This document shows, in pieces, positions 11,667 to 24,028 of a DNA stretch of 64,000 nt (the stretch's first letter is position 1; every line of letters begins with the position of its first letter). This DNA comes from Trichostrongylus colubriformis (Eukaryota > Nematoda > Chromadorea > Rhabditida > Trichostrongylidae), in assembly GCA_963978905.1 (NCBI GenBank), contig OZ022259.1, forward strand, positions 45,898,727-45,962,726, read 5' to 3'. The notes beneath the pieces are model-generated. The model did not search any database. It saw only the letters and a list, made by a program, of their open reading frames with translations, and was not told the origin of the DNA. A program made the position numbers and the translations under genes.

Positions 11667-14600
11667 TTACGGTACCAGCTCATTGCGTCTTGAGCGAAAT
11701 TCCAAATGAATCGCACGCGCGCGCTGTTCGCCGCGGGTGGTCGCGCGGAAATTCGACCACCCCACTCCTCCACGCCTTCTATTCGTGGGAGCACTTAGAT
11801 GAGCTTTCGCCATATTTTGTTACCTAAAGGCTGAGTTTGATAATTTGATTCGCGAAACATATGCTCTGAAACATTACGATTTCGGATTATTCTTTGTGCC
11901 TCGTATTAGTGAACCTTGGCGATGTCTGCACAAAAAAGCAATGTACTGAAGAGCAGCGAAAATATGATAATCTCGACTATAAATTTTTGCTGTGGAGTTG
12001 TATTCCTGCATATCCTCGTTGCTCTTCTGCGTCACCTGCTCAAGATTCATAATGTTTGAAAGAGCAGAATTCATAATTGGCATTCTCTTCATAAGCATCT
12101 TTTAGGGACAAGGGTAGTCAGAAGTGCGAATGTATGCTCTTCGTAGATGAGCGGTGCATTTCAAGAAGTTTTACGGTATGAATTACCTTGAATGGCCCTT
12201 CTTAGGCCCTCTGGTGCGGACTCGGAATGGTGCGGTGGAGTAACCGTAAGGAATAGGTTCAGGTGCTCAGCTTAGCTTGCCGCACCTGCAAGCTCCTCTC
12301 CAGCGGTGCAGAGGGCGCGAAACGCTTCCTCAACGAGGATCACTTGTTGGAAAAACTGTTTCTCGTGTGTTTGGGCGTTTCATTCCGTATCTTCCACTTT
12401 AGCGTTACTTAGCAGTTTTACTACATTCATATTCAAAGTTGACCCAGATTTCTTTATGGCACTTGATGTTGAAGGAGTCATCAGAAACTGTGCATAATTT
12501 TCTCTAATGACTCGTTATCCTTTTCTGAATGAATGAGCGGTTCATTTCAAAGAGATTAATTATTCCTTTCAAATGTTGTGTGTTTATTTCAGGTTACACA
12601 CTATGCTCAGCATGATCGGAGAACCTCGACTCATGGGTCCTGTTAGGGGGGGGGGATAGGCTTACCTCAATCGTTTCAAAAGGGATATGTCGGGTCTGAG
12701 AGAGTGGGCACGTAGAGCGTTGGCGACAGGTAAAAATGGGTGTCGGTAATATAATATCGGTAGGTTGGTGTTTAATTAGTTGTCACGTTTCCTACCGCGT
12801 ACTCCCTTTCTCCTTGCCCGCACGGGGAAAATGTAGTGAGGCAACCACCAGGGGCATACAGGAGGTCCATCGCAAACACAGTCAACATTGGCTGAGGAAT
12901 CCTCAAATGGGATCGTATTCTAGGTGAAAGAATGGAGGGGGTCGTATATGGTGAAAATTCGATCGAGCAATCCTTAATAGGCCCCTATTTTTTGGATTTT
13001 CGACAATTATTTTGTATCAGTTGTATGGGGTAATATACTAGTTATCGAGTTTAGAGACCAGTAACAACCATGTTGTCGGAGTCACCAGTAATGGGTCTGA
13101 GATCGTATCATCATGGTAGATTTGGAGAGTGGGGCAGTCGTTCGTATTCGTTTCCTCAACGCAGTGCACGACCCTATACCGAACCCGGCGGAGAGATAGA
13201 ACCGAACCTTGCCCCTTTTCTCCACAACGCTGTAGTTTGTGAAGGCCGGATAACTCGAGGGAAGCAGCGCGGGACAGTCGTCAGGAAGCTCGAAAGATCA
13301 TGTTCGACGGAGTTACTGATCTTTTTTGGTTCTTGCTTATGAATTTTTTTTACAAAAATTTTGTGGGGTGAGTTCAGTCATAATTGATTTTCAATGTTTC
13401 AACGAATATTTATTGCATTTCTTGTACTTATTGTATTTGTTGTCTGATTTCGCTAATGTATATTTGATTGTTCGAATTAGACATCTTAGGATGCATATTG
13501 TATTGTAACTTCAGAATAACTTGCTTTTGTTGTATTTTATGATTCAGAAACTTAGTATAATTATGTGGATTCAAATTAGATTTCTTAGGCAGCATTTGAC
13601 TGAACTCTATCCCCTCGTTGATGAGGTGCCAGAGAGTGTTTGTGAGATCTGACGGTAGAATGTATGTGCGCCGCGCCCGTGAGTGAATGTGTGTATGGAA
13701 TTCCAAAATGAAGAGGGGGTCAAGCATGCGATGTTCTTTCAGCGAAGCTTTCTCGTAGAGAGGGAGGGGATAGGGGGGGGGGGAGGCTTTAGTAGGGATT
13801 ATAAATGACTGTTACGAATTTTCCGTATATTATGGTTCAACTCGCGGGGCTCACAGCGGAAGCAGGAGCGGTGTAGCAGACGTGGGGGGGAAGGGGTGGG
13901 GACGAGGATTCATGGGCAGTATATGCACTATATTACCCTTCAATTGACGGGGCTGTGCAGGTACATGGAAGGGTAGGTACACGGGAGGGGGGGGGGATAT
14001 GGAAGTTCCAGTTGAGATTCCTTGTCATGGGTCGCAGTGCTTACTTGAGCTCCTCGTCTCCTTTAAGACATGCTTGGTTAGCTTATGGGTGTATACTATA
14101 GGTTAGACCGCGATACCACTGGCTTTTTTGCGAAGGGGTTATATTTGAGAAAAGGTCACCTTCCGGGAATCGGTCAGGTACATCGGCATGCTTGGCTCTT
14201 GTGTGGCATGGTTCATGGTCGAGAGTGAATTCTGTTTGTGTGCTGGTGTGGACTGTCTGTGTGATGGGAAAGGGGTAGGGGAGGTCTAGAAGAGCACAGT
14301 GTGTTAGTGCGAAAGAATGTGCCAGGAGGCTGCGAATAAGAGTGCATTTAAGGGATCACGAGGGTACAGTGTAGGTGGAAGCGAATGTTTGCGAGGGAGG
14401 GTTTGGAGAAGGATATGTGCCCGGAAAGAGGGGAGGGGTGGTGGGTGTGTGGGGTCTAGGGGATCTGTATGCAAAGGAATTTCTGTAAAGAGGATAAGGA
14501 GCAGTAGGAGGGAGGTGGGAGTGTCTCGCAGGGTGTTCTTATATTGGAGGGGGCAGGTGGGGGTGGGTGTGTTCACTAGAAATCGTGATGAACCGGATTT

Positions 14601-15429
14601 TCGGAGGAAGTATAAGTGCCTTGGATGGTGAAGTATTTTTCAAGTTCTGAGATGCGTTTGGGTGGGATTTTATGTTTGAAGACTTCCGTGTCAGAAGGAA
14701 TCTGGGAGCATCTGCTCGAGAAAGGGGAAATCTACGTCTTGAATGTGCGGAAGCGGATGTGTAAGGGGTACTGGAGATGAGGTCCCGCGAGAAATGGCGA
14801 AAGCGTAGATGTAGATGTGTGCGGAATGTCGCATGTTTGTACGAGAGTATGTGAGAGAGATGTGATGGATGTTGATTTTGGTGCGGGCTGACTAGGAGCC
14901 TGGGGCATAGTTTTTACTTTGTGGTGCTTTCGAAGCTCCCAAGTATCCTTTGTTATTCTCCCTTTTGGTCCAGAGTAGATGGGGAATTTTGACGATAAGC
15001 AATGTTTATGAGCGATTTCCAGCTTTGCTCAGGAATGGAATAGTTTTTTTGATGGCTTGTTAACTGCAAGACTATTAATGAGCCACGAAATTCGGTTCCA
15101 AAAACGTCGCGTCAGACACCGGTAACCGAGGCCGTCGAAAATCTCAAGAGGATCGGAAAAATAGAGTAGCGCACGATCTCTTGCACAATTTATGGATCAC
15201 CCTGCTGGGAGAGGGAGGGCAGGGGAGCGGCAAAAAGACGTGTGCAAGAGGACATAAAGTGTGTAAGTGGTGTGTGTTGGCCTACGTTTGTGTATTGTTG
15301 TGATGCATATGTTGCGTTTTGGGTGGTCTGTGCTGCGTTGTCTTGTGAGTTGTGTCCTGTGAGTTATGGTGCGAGTTGTGTGTTCGTGTGTTTTGTTGCA
15401 CTTCATATGTCATAAACATTTATTTGTTT
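11667..15429. other. Gene-free, G-rich on the plus strand
   Basis: No domain or convincing exon. The plus strand is rich in G runs (12645-12653, 13770-13778, 13987-13996) and in GTGT-rich stretches (14220-14580, 15220-15400), which give long but low-complexity frames on both strands (for example 14304-14631). These frames are judged composition artefacts. Confidence 0.5.
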
Positions 15430-17165
15430 CAATAAATATTTATTATAATACAAAGTCACAAACATAATGTTGTGCCCACCCTAAGTTCTCTCCACTAACA
15501 CAAAAGGGCGTGTCCCCTTGCAGAGAATTACTTCCTTCCATAATGAATTCGCGCACGATGTTTCCCACTGGTGGCTCGTTCCATTGAGACATCCAGAATG
15601 GTGTCCCTTGGCATGTCGAAAGCGACCCTTTGGATGCTCTCGACTTCCAATGTAGCTGAGGAGACTCACTGGTGGATGGTGTCCACGACAGCTCCGCCCC
15701 CACTCTGGGAAGGAACACCTCGCATGGTTCAAAGGTACAGTCTAGCACCGTGAAGGGCGGGGTCAGGCGATCGTCTGCTGGATCGTTTCAGTCCTTCTCT
15801 TATTGGGTTCTGCCAAATTAGCAGCAACTGCACGACCACGATATTGATCTCTCAGTCAGCTGAAGAAAGTGGCAGGAAGGAGCGTAGTTCGCACTCATTA
15901 CTGGGGAACCAAGGGTTGAATAGTCCTCAATGGGCTGATTTCGGATTAGTAAAATGAGAGTTGTATTGAGTTAGGAAAAGTATTGTTGTTGTATTGGTTG
16001 AGAAAGGATGGGAAAAGGGGAGTCGTATTTTGGATTGAGAAAAAGGGTTTCATTTCCGTGTGGGGAAAGGATGGTCGTATTTTGGTCTGGCAAAAAGGGT
16101 CGTTGTTTGGAAGGGGAAATACCACCGCACTGTCAGAGCGTGGCTGTACTGATCTCTAAACAAGCATGTCTTTGCCCAATTAGTGGTCGAAATATGGACG
16201 AAGTTGGTCACTTTCGAACTTTCGTGTAAAAAAACTAAAAAACCCATTTCGGATTTTAAACCAGCATGCTCTAGGAATTTTCATCCACTTGTCGGACACT
16301 TCATTCTGCGGGGAATGTAGGGGAACTAGCCAGTTGGGTTTTATAGAGATAGGGGCAACATGGTGGGGGAACCCTCGAAAGGGGTCATACTTTGGTTAAA
16401 GAAGGGGTCCTGTCTCGGTCAGGGAGGGGATCCTTTGGGTTCATCCTGAAAATGCTGTTTTTCCTGTGTTTTTGGCAATTATTTGTTATACCAACCATAT
16501 CTGTTATGGGTGACTGTGAGAGTATCATGAGGTTGCATTCGGGAGGAAGGTGGAGGGGGAGGGAAAGGGTTGTACTCTCAGAATGCTCCCTAGCGGTTAT
16601 GACGGTTAAGCAGCCGGATGTGAGAAGGCGGCTCACTGCCCCTCGGACTTTAGCTGGGGGCTCACTTGGAGGAGTTGCCTAAAGCCGGCAGTCATTCCCA
16701 TGGACGACACGCTCGTGGATCTGCTTTTGGGCCTCTTTGGAATGCTTTGCTTCTTTCAAGGGGTATAACGAGTCGTCTCACGCGACTTTTGAACAAGAGA
16801 AGGAGTTCACGGTCCCACTTGAATCCCTTCGAAAAACGCTTCGCACGCAGTTGTACTGAGGCCCTTCGAAAACACAAAGCCGGGATGGCACAGGAATCTA
16901 AGCTGTCAGCTGAAGGTAGGGCAATTACTTGGAACTCTCTCTTTGCCTATTCCGTCAATGGACGCAACGGAGACTACTCGAACCTTCAACCATGGCACTA
17001 ACTTCTTAAGCTGTGTCTTTCTGAACATTTCAGTGAAAATGACTTGGAATTTTTAACGATTCTTATGCCTTCTTCATATTTCTGCCATTCGAGAGAGATC
17101 ATTTACATGCATCAAAATTCGCGCTTACGTAGGAGTAACAGAAAAACAACCTGTTTTTAGTTACT
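15430..17165 (+). repeat. Left arm of a large inverted repeat (partner 25151-26920)
   Basis: The arm is the diverged reverse complement of 25151-26920 along its length. Matching landmarks include ggaggagttgcctaaagccg near 16670 with its inverse near 25660, gtcgtctcacgcgacttttg near 16770 with its inverse near 25565, and gttacgttcccc-type sequence near 16310 and 26030. Open frames in the arm carry stops in the other arm. I recognise no transposase. It could be a foldback element or an inverted duplication. Confidence 0.75.
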
Positions 17166-17707
17166 CACGTTTACTATGGGAATAAGTTCCCGCGGTTTTT
17201 TCTCTGTTTTTCACGTTTTTCGCGTTTCTTGTTTTTCATATTATTCCCTTCTTCTTTCGACAAAGTTCTTATGTGATTTCGATGGAGCTTTTCCAGTTTC
17301 ACAAAAAAGTTTCACTTTCTTGATGGTTGAATTGTTTATTATTTTTAAGGTTCAAAATGGAGTAATTTCTAGGAGAAGATCTGCACTCTCTACGCATCGA
17401 GGTCTAGAAAAGCTGAACTTTTCCTCGTCAGATGGAATCAAATGAGGAAAAAAGACATCCCTGAGCCATCCACTTTTATAATTGAGGGTTTCCTGTACAA
17501 TAGAACTGTTTGGTAAAATCGCGTCTTTTGCGAAAAAAATGCGGGTGGGCTGCTATTGAGTACCCCATTTCTACGCCTCAGGAAAATCAAACTGCGAAAG
17601 TATTCAAAAGACTCGTGACATTTTTAATTTTTGATAACTGCTGTTTATCGCCGCAGCTCGCGATGCGAAAGTTACTACAAGGATGCTGAGTTATGGGCAA
17701 AAGCTTC

Positions 17708-17780
17708 GGTGCCGGACGGGACTCGAACCCGCACTTCATCCTTTCCGGGGATATGTGCTAATCCATTACACTACCGACAC
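17708..17780 (-). tRNA. tRNA-like sequence, copy 2 (minus)
   Basis: Identical over 73 nt to the copy at 2595-2667, on the opposite strand. It has intact A and B boxes and a cloverleaf but the same unusual C at position 33 (loop ccggaaa). It faces the copy at 17924. Confidence 0.55.
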
Positions 17781-17923
17781 CACCTTCACCTTAACTCAGC
17801 TTTTGAATGGTATGTTGGCCGGTTCGATGCCGATATTGGCCAACCGGCTCAACACGTTATACGTGTGAGTGCTGATAAGCTATGGTAAACATACCATTCA
17901 AAAGCTGAGTTAAGGTGAAGGTG

Positions 17924-17996
17924 GTGTCGGTAGTGTAATGGATTAGCACATATCCCCGGAAAGGATGAAGTGCGGGTTCGAGTCCCGTCCGGCACC
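17924..17996 (+). tRNA. tRNA-like sequence, copy 3 (plus)
   Basis: Identical to copies 1 and 2. Together with copy 2 it forms the two arms of the perfect inverted repeat. A run of four T (gcttttgccc) lies 7 nt beyond the end and could stop RNA polymerase III. Confidence 0.55.
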
Positions 17997-18419
17997 GAAG
18001 CTTTTGCCCATAACTCAGCATCCTTGTAGTAACTCGTGACATTATTTTGTAGAGCAAAAAAAAGCTCTATCAAATGCATAAAAGACATTCTCTTCAATCC
18101 CGAAGGTAGGCGAGGAAAAGAAGATACCGAAAGGGCACACTTTTGCTGAGTGCTGCATTTGTGAGTGTTAAAAACAGCAGAAATTTGAGCGATTCGAATA
18201 AAAGCCAGTACCATTCTGTAGTGCTCAAGAAGTTCTATCGATGTGAAGGGAACAGTGAAAAACAGAGAACAGGAAAACTGCGGGAACTTATTCCTCAACC
18301 CAAAATTTATCGATTCCGATTAGCGATCTTTGCCAGTGAGAGCCCACCTCAATACTAATAATCCTGGGGATATCAGGTTGTCGCATAATTTCTACTTCTC
18401 AGCTGTTATCGATTTTAAT

Positions 18420-19010
18420 AGTCTTCCATCATTATCTACCAAATGTTACTAACGACTCGCTACTCCTTCGGTCCTTCTGTTCTCCAAACCCGCCGACTTC
18501 CGATTGGAGAAGGACGTCGAAATTGAAGTCATCCTTATCATTGAGAAGTTTTCGCATAGAAAACAAAGTTAGAGAGGCAGCATGCCATTGACGCGAGGAT
18601 GGGGCAATGGAGTCGATGAGGAGAGGCTGTTCATCTTATTATGTTCTTTTTTCCTGCGGATTTTTTGCCGTGTCAAGTATGGCCATGAGAAAAGCGAACA
18701 CCGTCTTGTCCTTCTTCACAATTGTCATTACGGTAATGCTTACATGAGTCTTTCACCATGACATCCGCACATAGATGTCTTCATCGTCTTTGTCGATGGT
18801 CGATGGTGGGTCGATGGTCGAACCCAATGGTCGCCCGTTCAGGTTTCACCAGTACTACAATGAACTTCTGTGGAATGAGCTCGGGCAGCGACCATTTACA
18901 TTTATGGATTCTCAACACACAACCATTGCTGCCTGGAGAACGGATGAACGTGCAATAACTGTTTCTCATCGCCGGTTACTATAGGGTTGACACTACATGC
19001 TCTTATGTGT
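18420..19010. repeat. Left block of an inverted repeat (partners 22738-22825 and 23340-23830)
   Basis: 18420-18570 is the inverse of 23690-23830 (ctactccttcggtccttctg). 18573-18790 is the inverse of 23480-23690. 18830-18895 is the inverse of 23340-23450. 18895-18990 is the inverse of 22738-22825. In the right block the last two parts are separated by a ~530-bp insertion. Open frames here are not conserved in the partner. Confidence 0.75.
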
Positions 19011-19329
19011 AATTGAGAGGAACATGACGATGACAAATTGTATGTGAAAGAGCAACTTTGGAGCGTGCTCGGCGCATGTTCGATCCAAACTTTGTTTTTC
19101 CGGATCTTCACGAACTCTGTGAGTTATCTCTGCGTTTGCATCCTTCTGCAACTCAACGGACGTGTACATGTCAGGATTTCGTACCGCGGCATGTCGCAAG
19201 CGAAGCAATGCGGACCAGCTAGAGGCGCCATGTTGTTGAGTCCAGAAGCGATCACAAGTCAACTGCGTGTGGCGCCCCTAGCATTACCGTGTGATCATTC
19301 TAATACCCAACTACCGCGATGCGTGTAGC

Positions 19330-19500
19330 TCGCATAAACTACGTCGCACGCCGCTCGTCGTCGTGCGAAATCCTGACATGAGGGTACACACCCCAGCTCA
19401 GGTGCTGAGCCGGTTGGGTGATCTGCTTACCACTGCGAATGAATCCCAGGTGCCAATCAAGGTTCCCCCGGATATTCAACAATTGCTGAGTAATTGCTAA
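19330..19500 (+). CDS. Candidate 3'-terminal exon, unknown protein
   Basis: After a possible acceptor (tgcgtgtag), a 171-nt frame runs to TAA and ends in a protein-like tail (TPAQVLSRLGDLLTTANE, then VPIKVPPDIQQLLSNC). The family is not recognised. The motif VRNPDM within it also appears on the opposite strand at about 19170, because a short inverted repeat crosses this point, so a repeat origin is equally possible. Confidence 0.25.
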   Translation, partial: SHKLRRTPLVVVRNPDMRVHTPAQVLSRLGDLLTTANESQVPIKVPPDIQQLLSNC

Positions 19501-19504
19501 GGAG

Positions 19505-21310
19505 ACCTACCTCCGAATATTTGAAGTAATAATTACTCAAATATTCGTTCTGTGCGTAATCCAGCTGATCTAAGTTATTTTGTGCATAATAGCTGGAGAA
19601 ACATCGAATATTGTTAGCCTAGATCGCTTAACCATTTGTCGTAGGCTGACTCACCGTACGTATATTACTTGTCCCACTGCGGTGAAAACGAGAAGTGAGA
19701 ATGAAACACAGTGAAAGTTATTGAGAAATGAAAATGAAGTACAGTGAAAGTTGTTTGGATTATAGGTTGTTACCAAATTACTATTGTTGGCACATGTCAT
19801 TGTCAGAATTAGTACATTATCACTTCGCTTCGATGTCAAGGCAAGTTTCACGATTATAGTCCCCTCCACCTTGGTTGACTGTCAAAGTAACTTGGCTCTC
19901 CAAGCATCTAAGAATGCTGTCTAACATGAAACGTAGAATAATTCAAATGATTAGGTAAAGAAATGAAGGAGTTCTCTGATACCAAGCGACTTGAATCTGA
20001 GCCTGATAAAGTAAGTTTGGATTCAAAACAACTCTAATGTTGATCATATTCCGTTTCGGGGTGTACACAAATATTATACTATCAGCCTAATTCACTATCA
20101 GTCTTCAACTATATGAAAACACTCAAGAACTTGAATCACTGCGATCTAATAGCAGTTCTTAGAAGTAAATGCATAGATGTGTCGCAAGAAAGGAACAGTA
20201 AAACAGAAAAACTGAAACTGTAATTGAAACACACTAGATTCATTCACAGCATCAATTGATATATTTGCAAATGGTGCCATTGGTGGCTCCACATCCAGAA
20301 TGAGCAAAAACAGATAGACGCTCAAATCACTCGCTCCTCAATCCACTACAGCTAGTTGTAAAGATTCGGCAACCGCGTCATGGCGATCGAGTAGTGGCGA
20401 GGCGGTGTCCGGAAGCTGAGCTGCTCAATCAGAAGCTTCATTACCACATAGCACTCTAATGCCGAAATTACGAGCTGTGGAATCAAATCTGGTGAGTCCA
20501 TTGACATCATCGTCTATTTGCTATCTCTCATTCTTCAAACTATCTTTCTTCATAGCTGCCATTCGAATCGCAGAGATAAAAGAGCCTGTACTTATCAAAA
20601 GGATTTTATCGAACTTAAGTACGCTTATGAGCGATTACAGGATCCCGGAAATAAATTGGTCATATTCTCAACCTGTCTCATCAGATGCTTATATCAACAT
20701 AACTTTATCAAGCTTAGATACAAGTTGCTTAGTATCTAAGAGCTTCGTAATTTCGTTGCTTGGAGAGCCTAATTACTGTGATGGTCAGCAAAGGTGGAGG
20801 GAGACTATGATCGTGAAACCTCGTCATCAAAGGGAATTGATAATGTATAAATTCTAACAATGACATATGCGAAGAATAATAGTGTGACAACAACCTATAG
20901 ACCAAACAGCTTTCACTGTTCGTTATTTTTATTTCTCAACAACTTTCACTGTATTTCATTCTCATTTCTCGTCTTCACCGCAGTGGCTGGAGTAATATAC
21001 GCACGGTGAGTCAACTTCAAACTACATTTATGTAAACCGCTCCCATTCAAATTATCTCGTGATCTAAATTAAAGAATTAATGATATTTTAAACATGTCTG
21101 CCTCTCTTCACTCACTGATGAGCTTAAAGAGAGAGTACTTCTAAGCTTTACCTCCGTCTAGGGGCCCGTGCGAAACGGAGGTTGAACTGCTTCTTTGTTT
21201 TCCCCCTTGAATCATTAAAACAGTCTCTCCGTTTATAATCATTTACTTATTTATAGATCACCTGAATTACGCACAGAACGATTATTCGAGTGTTCATTAA
21301 TGCAAGTATT
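19505..21310. repeat. Central palindrome: arms 19505-20040 and 20700-21310
   Basis: The arms are diverged reverse complements: cgttctgtgcgtaatccag pairs with the inverse of 21255-21275, gactcaccgtacgtatatta with 20990-21008, and ggctctccaagcatctaag with 20750-20768. The ~660-bp centre shows no further clear pairing. Small frames with splice-like ends inside the arms (for example 19954-20011) recur in both arms and are therefore repeat sequence, not exons. Confidence 0.75.
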
Positions 21311-21887
21311 CGAATATGCAGGGAGTGCCAAAAAGGTAATTTTGCTCACGCCTCACATCCGCCAAGTATACAAAACATGGAGAAAAGAAAGCGATTAAAG
21401 CATAGGGACAAGATACTCTCGAAATGTTCCTCCGAAAACAGGAGCGGGCCGAGATTCACTACGTTCACCTTCATCAAAATATGGAGACTTCAATCGGCGC
21501 AGTCACGCTTCGAACCACCTACGGTATCAAGGTTCGCTTAAAACAGTGGAGACAGCCTCCGTAGTAGGTCAACTTTGGGAAGCCTCCTGGAAATTGGCCC
21601 TTCGGTTCATGGGAGTCACAGAGCCCTTGCTGCTCGGAAAACGCTGCTATGATCTATATCAGTTTTCCCACCTCAAACCAGAGGGTCTGCAGTGGTAGTG
21701 GCCCGTTTTGATTCGTGGAAACGAAGGATGTTGGGAGCCAAAAAAAAACGGTGTACTCAAGAGTACCATCCAACATCAATCCCCTCAGGTACCCAGATTA
21801 AACGGGCCTCAGCAAGGTTGGAAGCAAAAGTGACGAAATCTCCTTTGTCGTGTTGAGGTGACACATCATGTTTACTCGGAATTCTGT
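21311..21887. other. No gene recognised
   Basis: One short plus-strand frame (21290-21541) without a domain. Nothing else is seen. Confidence 0.4.
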
Positions 21888-22737
21888 TTTTCACATGGTT
21901 TCCTTCATATTTCGACAGAGCCTATGTGTGCTCTCGATAGAGCGTTTTCTGCTCTACAGAACGGTACTATCTGTTTTTTGATTTCTATTGCCTAATATTT
22001 ATGAGGTTCGGAAATGAAGTAAGCTGAAGGCAAAAATTGGCACTTCCAACACTTCATCCTCCTTGTGCCTCAAGATCAGAAAATGTTTGGCACTATTCCG
22101 ACAGAGCTCTTTCAGCTCTACAAAACGGTTTTAATTTCTCAATTGATTGCCTGTCTTTTTTAAAGCTTGGAAATGGAGTACTTTGTGCACAAAAATCTGC
22201 ACTTCTGGCGCATAGAGGTCCAATAAAGCTACCATTTCCAAGTTAGATGAAATCAAATAAGAGAAAAAGACATCTCTGAGTCAATTACTGTTATAATCAA
22301 GGGGTTTCTTATACCATAAAATGTTTGAAGAAATTTCGATTTTTTTGCAAAGAAAGGACTGGTGGGCTTTTGCTGTGTACCCCATTTCTAAGCCTCAGAA
22401 ATATAACTGCGAAAGTACTCAAACGTCTAGTAGAATCATCTTAAAGAGCAAAAAAAGCTTTATCGAATGCGTATATAAATATTCTGTTCAATTTCGATGG
22501 TAGGCGAGGAAGAGAAGATAACGAAAGTGCCCACTTTTGCGAGCACTGTATTTGTGAGTCTTAAACAACAAAAGTTGAGCGATTCAAATAAGAGGTATAA
22601 AAACAGATAGTAGCGTATCGTAGAGCAGAAAAGGCTCTATCAAAATTCCATAAAAAAGTTTGTCGAAAGAAGAAGGTAACAATTTAAAAACAGTGAACAA
22701 AAAAAACCGCGGTAACTTATTCCTCGACCCAATAGTC
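21888..22737. mobile_element. MITE-B copy 2, left end missing
   Basis: Contains the family's internal units (cgatagagcgttttctgctctacag near 21937) and the right terminus cgcggtaacttattcctcga, but lacks the ggaataagtcccc left terminus. It abuts the inverted-repeat block at 22738. Confidence 0.65.
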
Positions 22738-23830
22738 ACCGGCGATAAGAAGCAGTTATTGTGCTTTCATCCGTCCTCCAAGCAGCAATGGTTGAGTGTT
22801 GAGAATCCATGAATGTGAGTGGTATCGCGGTTTTGACCGCGATCGAGATTCGTCATCAACCAGCTGACTAGGGTAAAAGTCAGTGCAGGAATTCAGCCAG
22901 CTGTACCTCAGAGTAGAAGAAGAGTGCAGCTGGAGACTGCGCATAAAAGAGTCTTCTGACACTCTCCGCCATCCGCCGACACTCGCCGACATTCGCCAAC
23001 TTAGCTTCGCCGCCCTTCTCGCCTACACATTATCTTCTTTCATATTGGTTATCATTCTTCTTTTCGCTCACTACTCTCTCACCGTTATCGCTTTATCCTT
23101 GATTGCTACTATATTATTTTAATTACATAATTTACTTAGTTGCTTTTCCGTGATTCCTTCACTTATCGCATGATTACTCAGTTATTTTGCTTCAATTCTG
23201 TCACTTATCGTATGATTATTCAGATATATCGTGTTTAGCACGTTTCAGCTCCTTCCGTTTAATTACCCAAGTTTTTGAGGTAGCAATAGAAACTTGGTTG
23301 TTCCTCGTTGATGGTGTGCTAGTCAATAAATATACAATATCCGTGTGGCACGAGTTATCCATTGGTGCGAGTCATATTAAGTGGTCACTGCCCAAGCTCA
23401 AACCACAGAAATTCTTTGTAGACCAGATGAAAACTGAACGGATGACCATTCGGTACCGAGAGGATCAAGACGTTCTATATGCGGTTGCCGTTGTGAAAGA
23501 CTCATTTAAGCAGTTGATTACCGTGATAACAATTGTGAAGAAAGACAAGACGATGTTCGCTTCTGTCACTGCCATACTTGACATGGCAAAAATCCGCAGG
23601 TAAAAAGAAGATAATAAGATGAACAGCCTCTATTCCTCAATTCCATAGCCTCATCCTCACGCCAATGGCATGCTGCTTCTCTATCTTTGTTCTCTAGGCG
23701 GAAACTCTTCAATGAAAAGGATGACTTCAATTTCGACGTCCTTTTCCAATCGGAAGTTGGCGGGTTCGGAGAACAGAAGGACCGAAGGAGTAGCGAGACG
23801 TTAGCAACATTTGGTAGACCAGTCGGAATG
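22738..23830. repeat. Right block of the 18.4-19.0 kb inverted repeat, interrupted
   Basis: 22738-22825 and 23340-23830 pair with 18420-19010. The 22826-23339 insert contains a short reiterated word (ccgccgacactcgccgacat around 22965). The 138-codon frame at 23187-23603 crosses the insert boundary into the repeat and is not conserved in the left copy, so it is not called as a gene. Confidence 0.6.
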
Positions 23831-24028
23831 GCCGGCGTCGGCCGTCAATCCGACCATTAAAATTGGGCCCACTTCGCTGAGGGTGCGACCTCGATTTTCG
23901 CGGGTGTTGGAATGACCACCCGCCCACTGACGACGGGTCTTCTTTAATTGCTCCAATAACTACGTGCTGGCCATAGCCTATCTACCCCTCATCAAAGTCG
24001 GCCCAATTCTACTATCACTTTCTTTATA

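Larger units (their letters stand above)
17671..18033. repeat. Perfect 146-bp inverted repeat carrying two tRNA-like copies
   Basis: 17671-17816 and 17888-18033 are exact reverse complements. The 71-nt spacer itself holds two small hairpins (gccggtt...aaccggc and acacgt-tat-acgtgt). Each arm contains a full tRNA-like sequence. About 130 bp of the arm, together with the last part of the spacer, also occurs at 2531-2703. The length and lack of mismatches would allow a cruciform or a long hairpin RNA. Confidence 0.9.
17169..18303. mobile_element. Mariner-type MITE-B, copy 1, split by a tRNA-like hairpin
   Basis: The left end has gggaataagttcccgcgg and the right end the inverse, gcgggaacttattcctcaac. 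This matches the intact copy at 35370-36438. The internal units gctctatc...gagc and the block aatggggtaccca also match. The 363-bp perfect inverted repeat at 17671-18033 is absent from the 35-kb copy, so it was inserted into this one. No transposase is present. Confidence 0.75.

Noticed and set aside
14304..14631. Overlapping ~100-codon frames on both strands
   Set aside because: They lie in G-rich low-complexity sequence; long frames on both strands point to composition.
19954..20011. Exon-like segment with acceptor and gtaagt donor
   Set aside because: The same sequence occurs inverted in the other arm of the central palindrome with changes that break the frame, so it is repeat sequence.
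23187..23603. 138-codon open frame
   Set aside because: It spans the junction between an insertion and an inverted-repeat block and is not conserved in the partner block; no domain.
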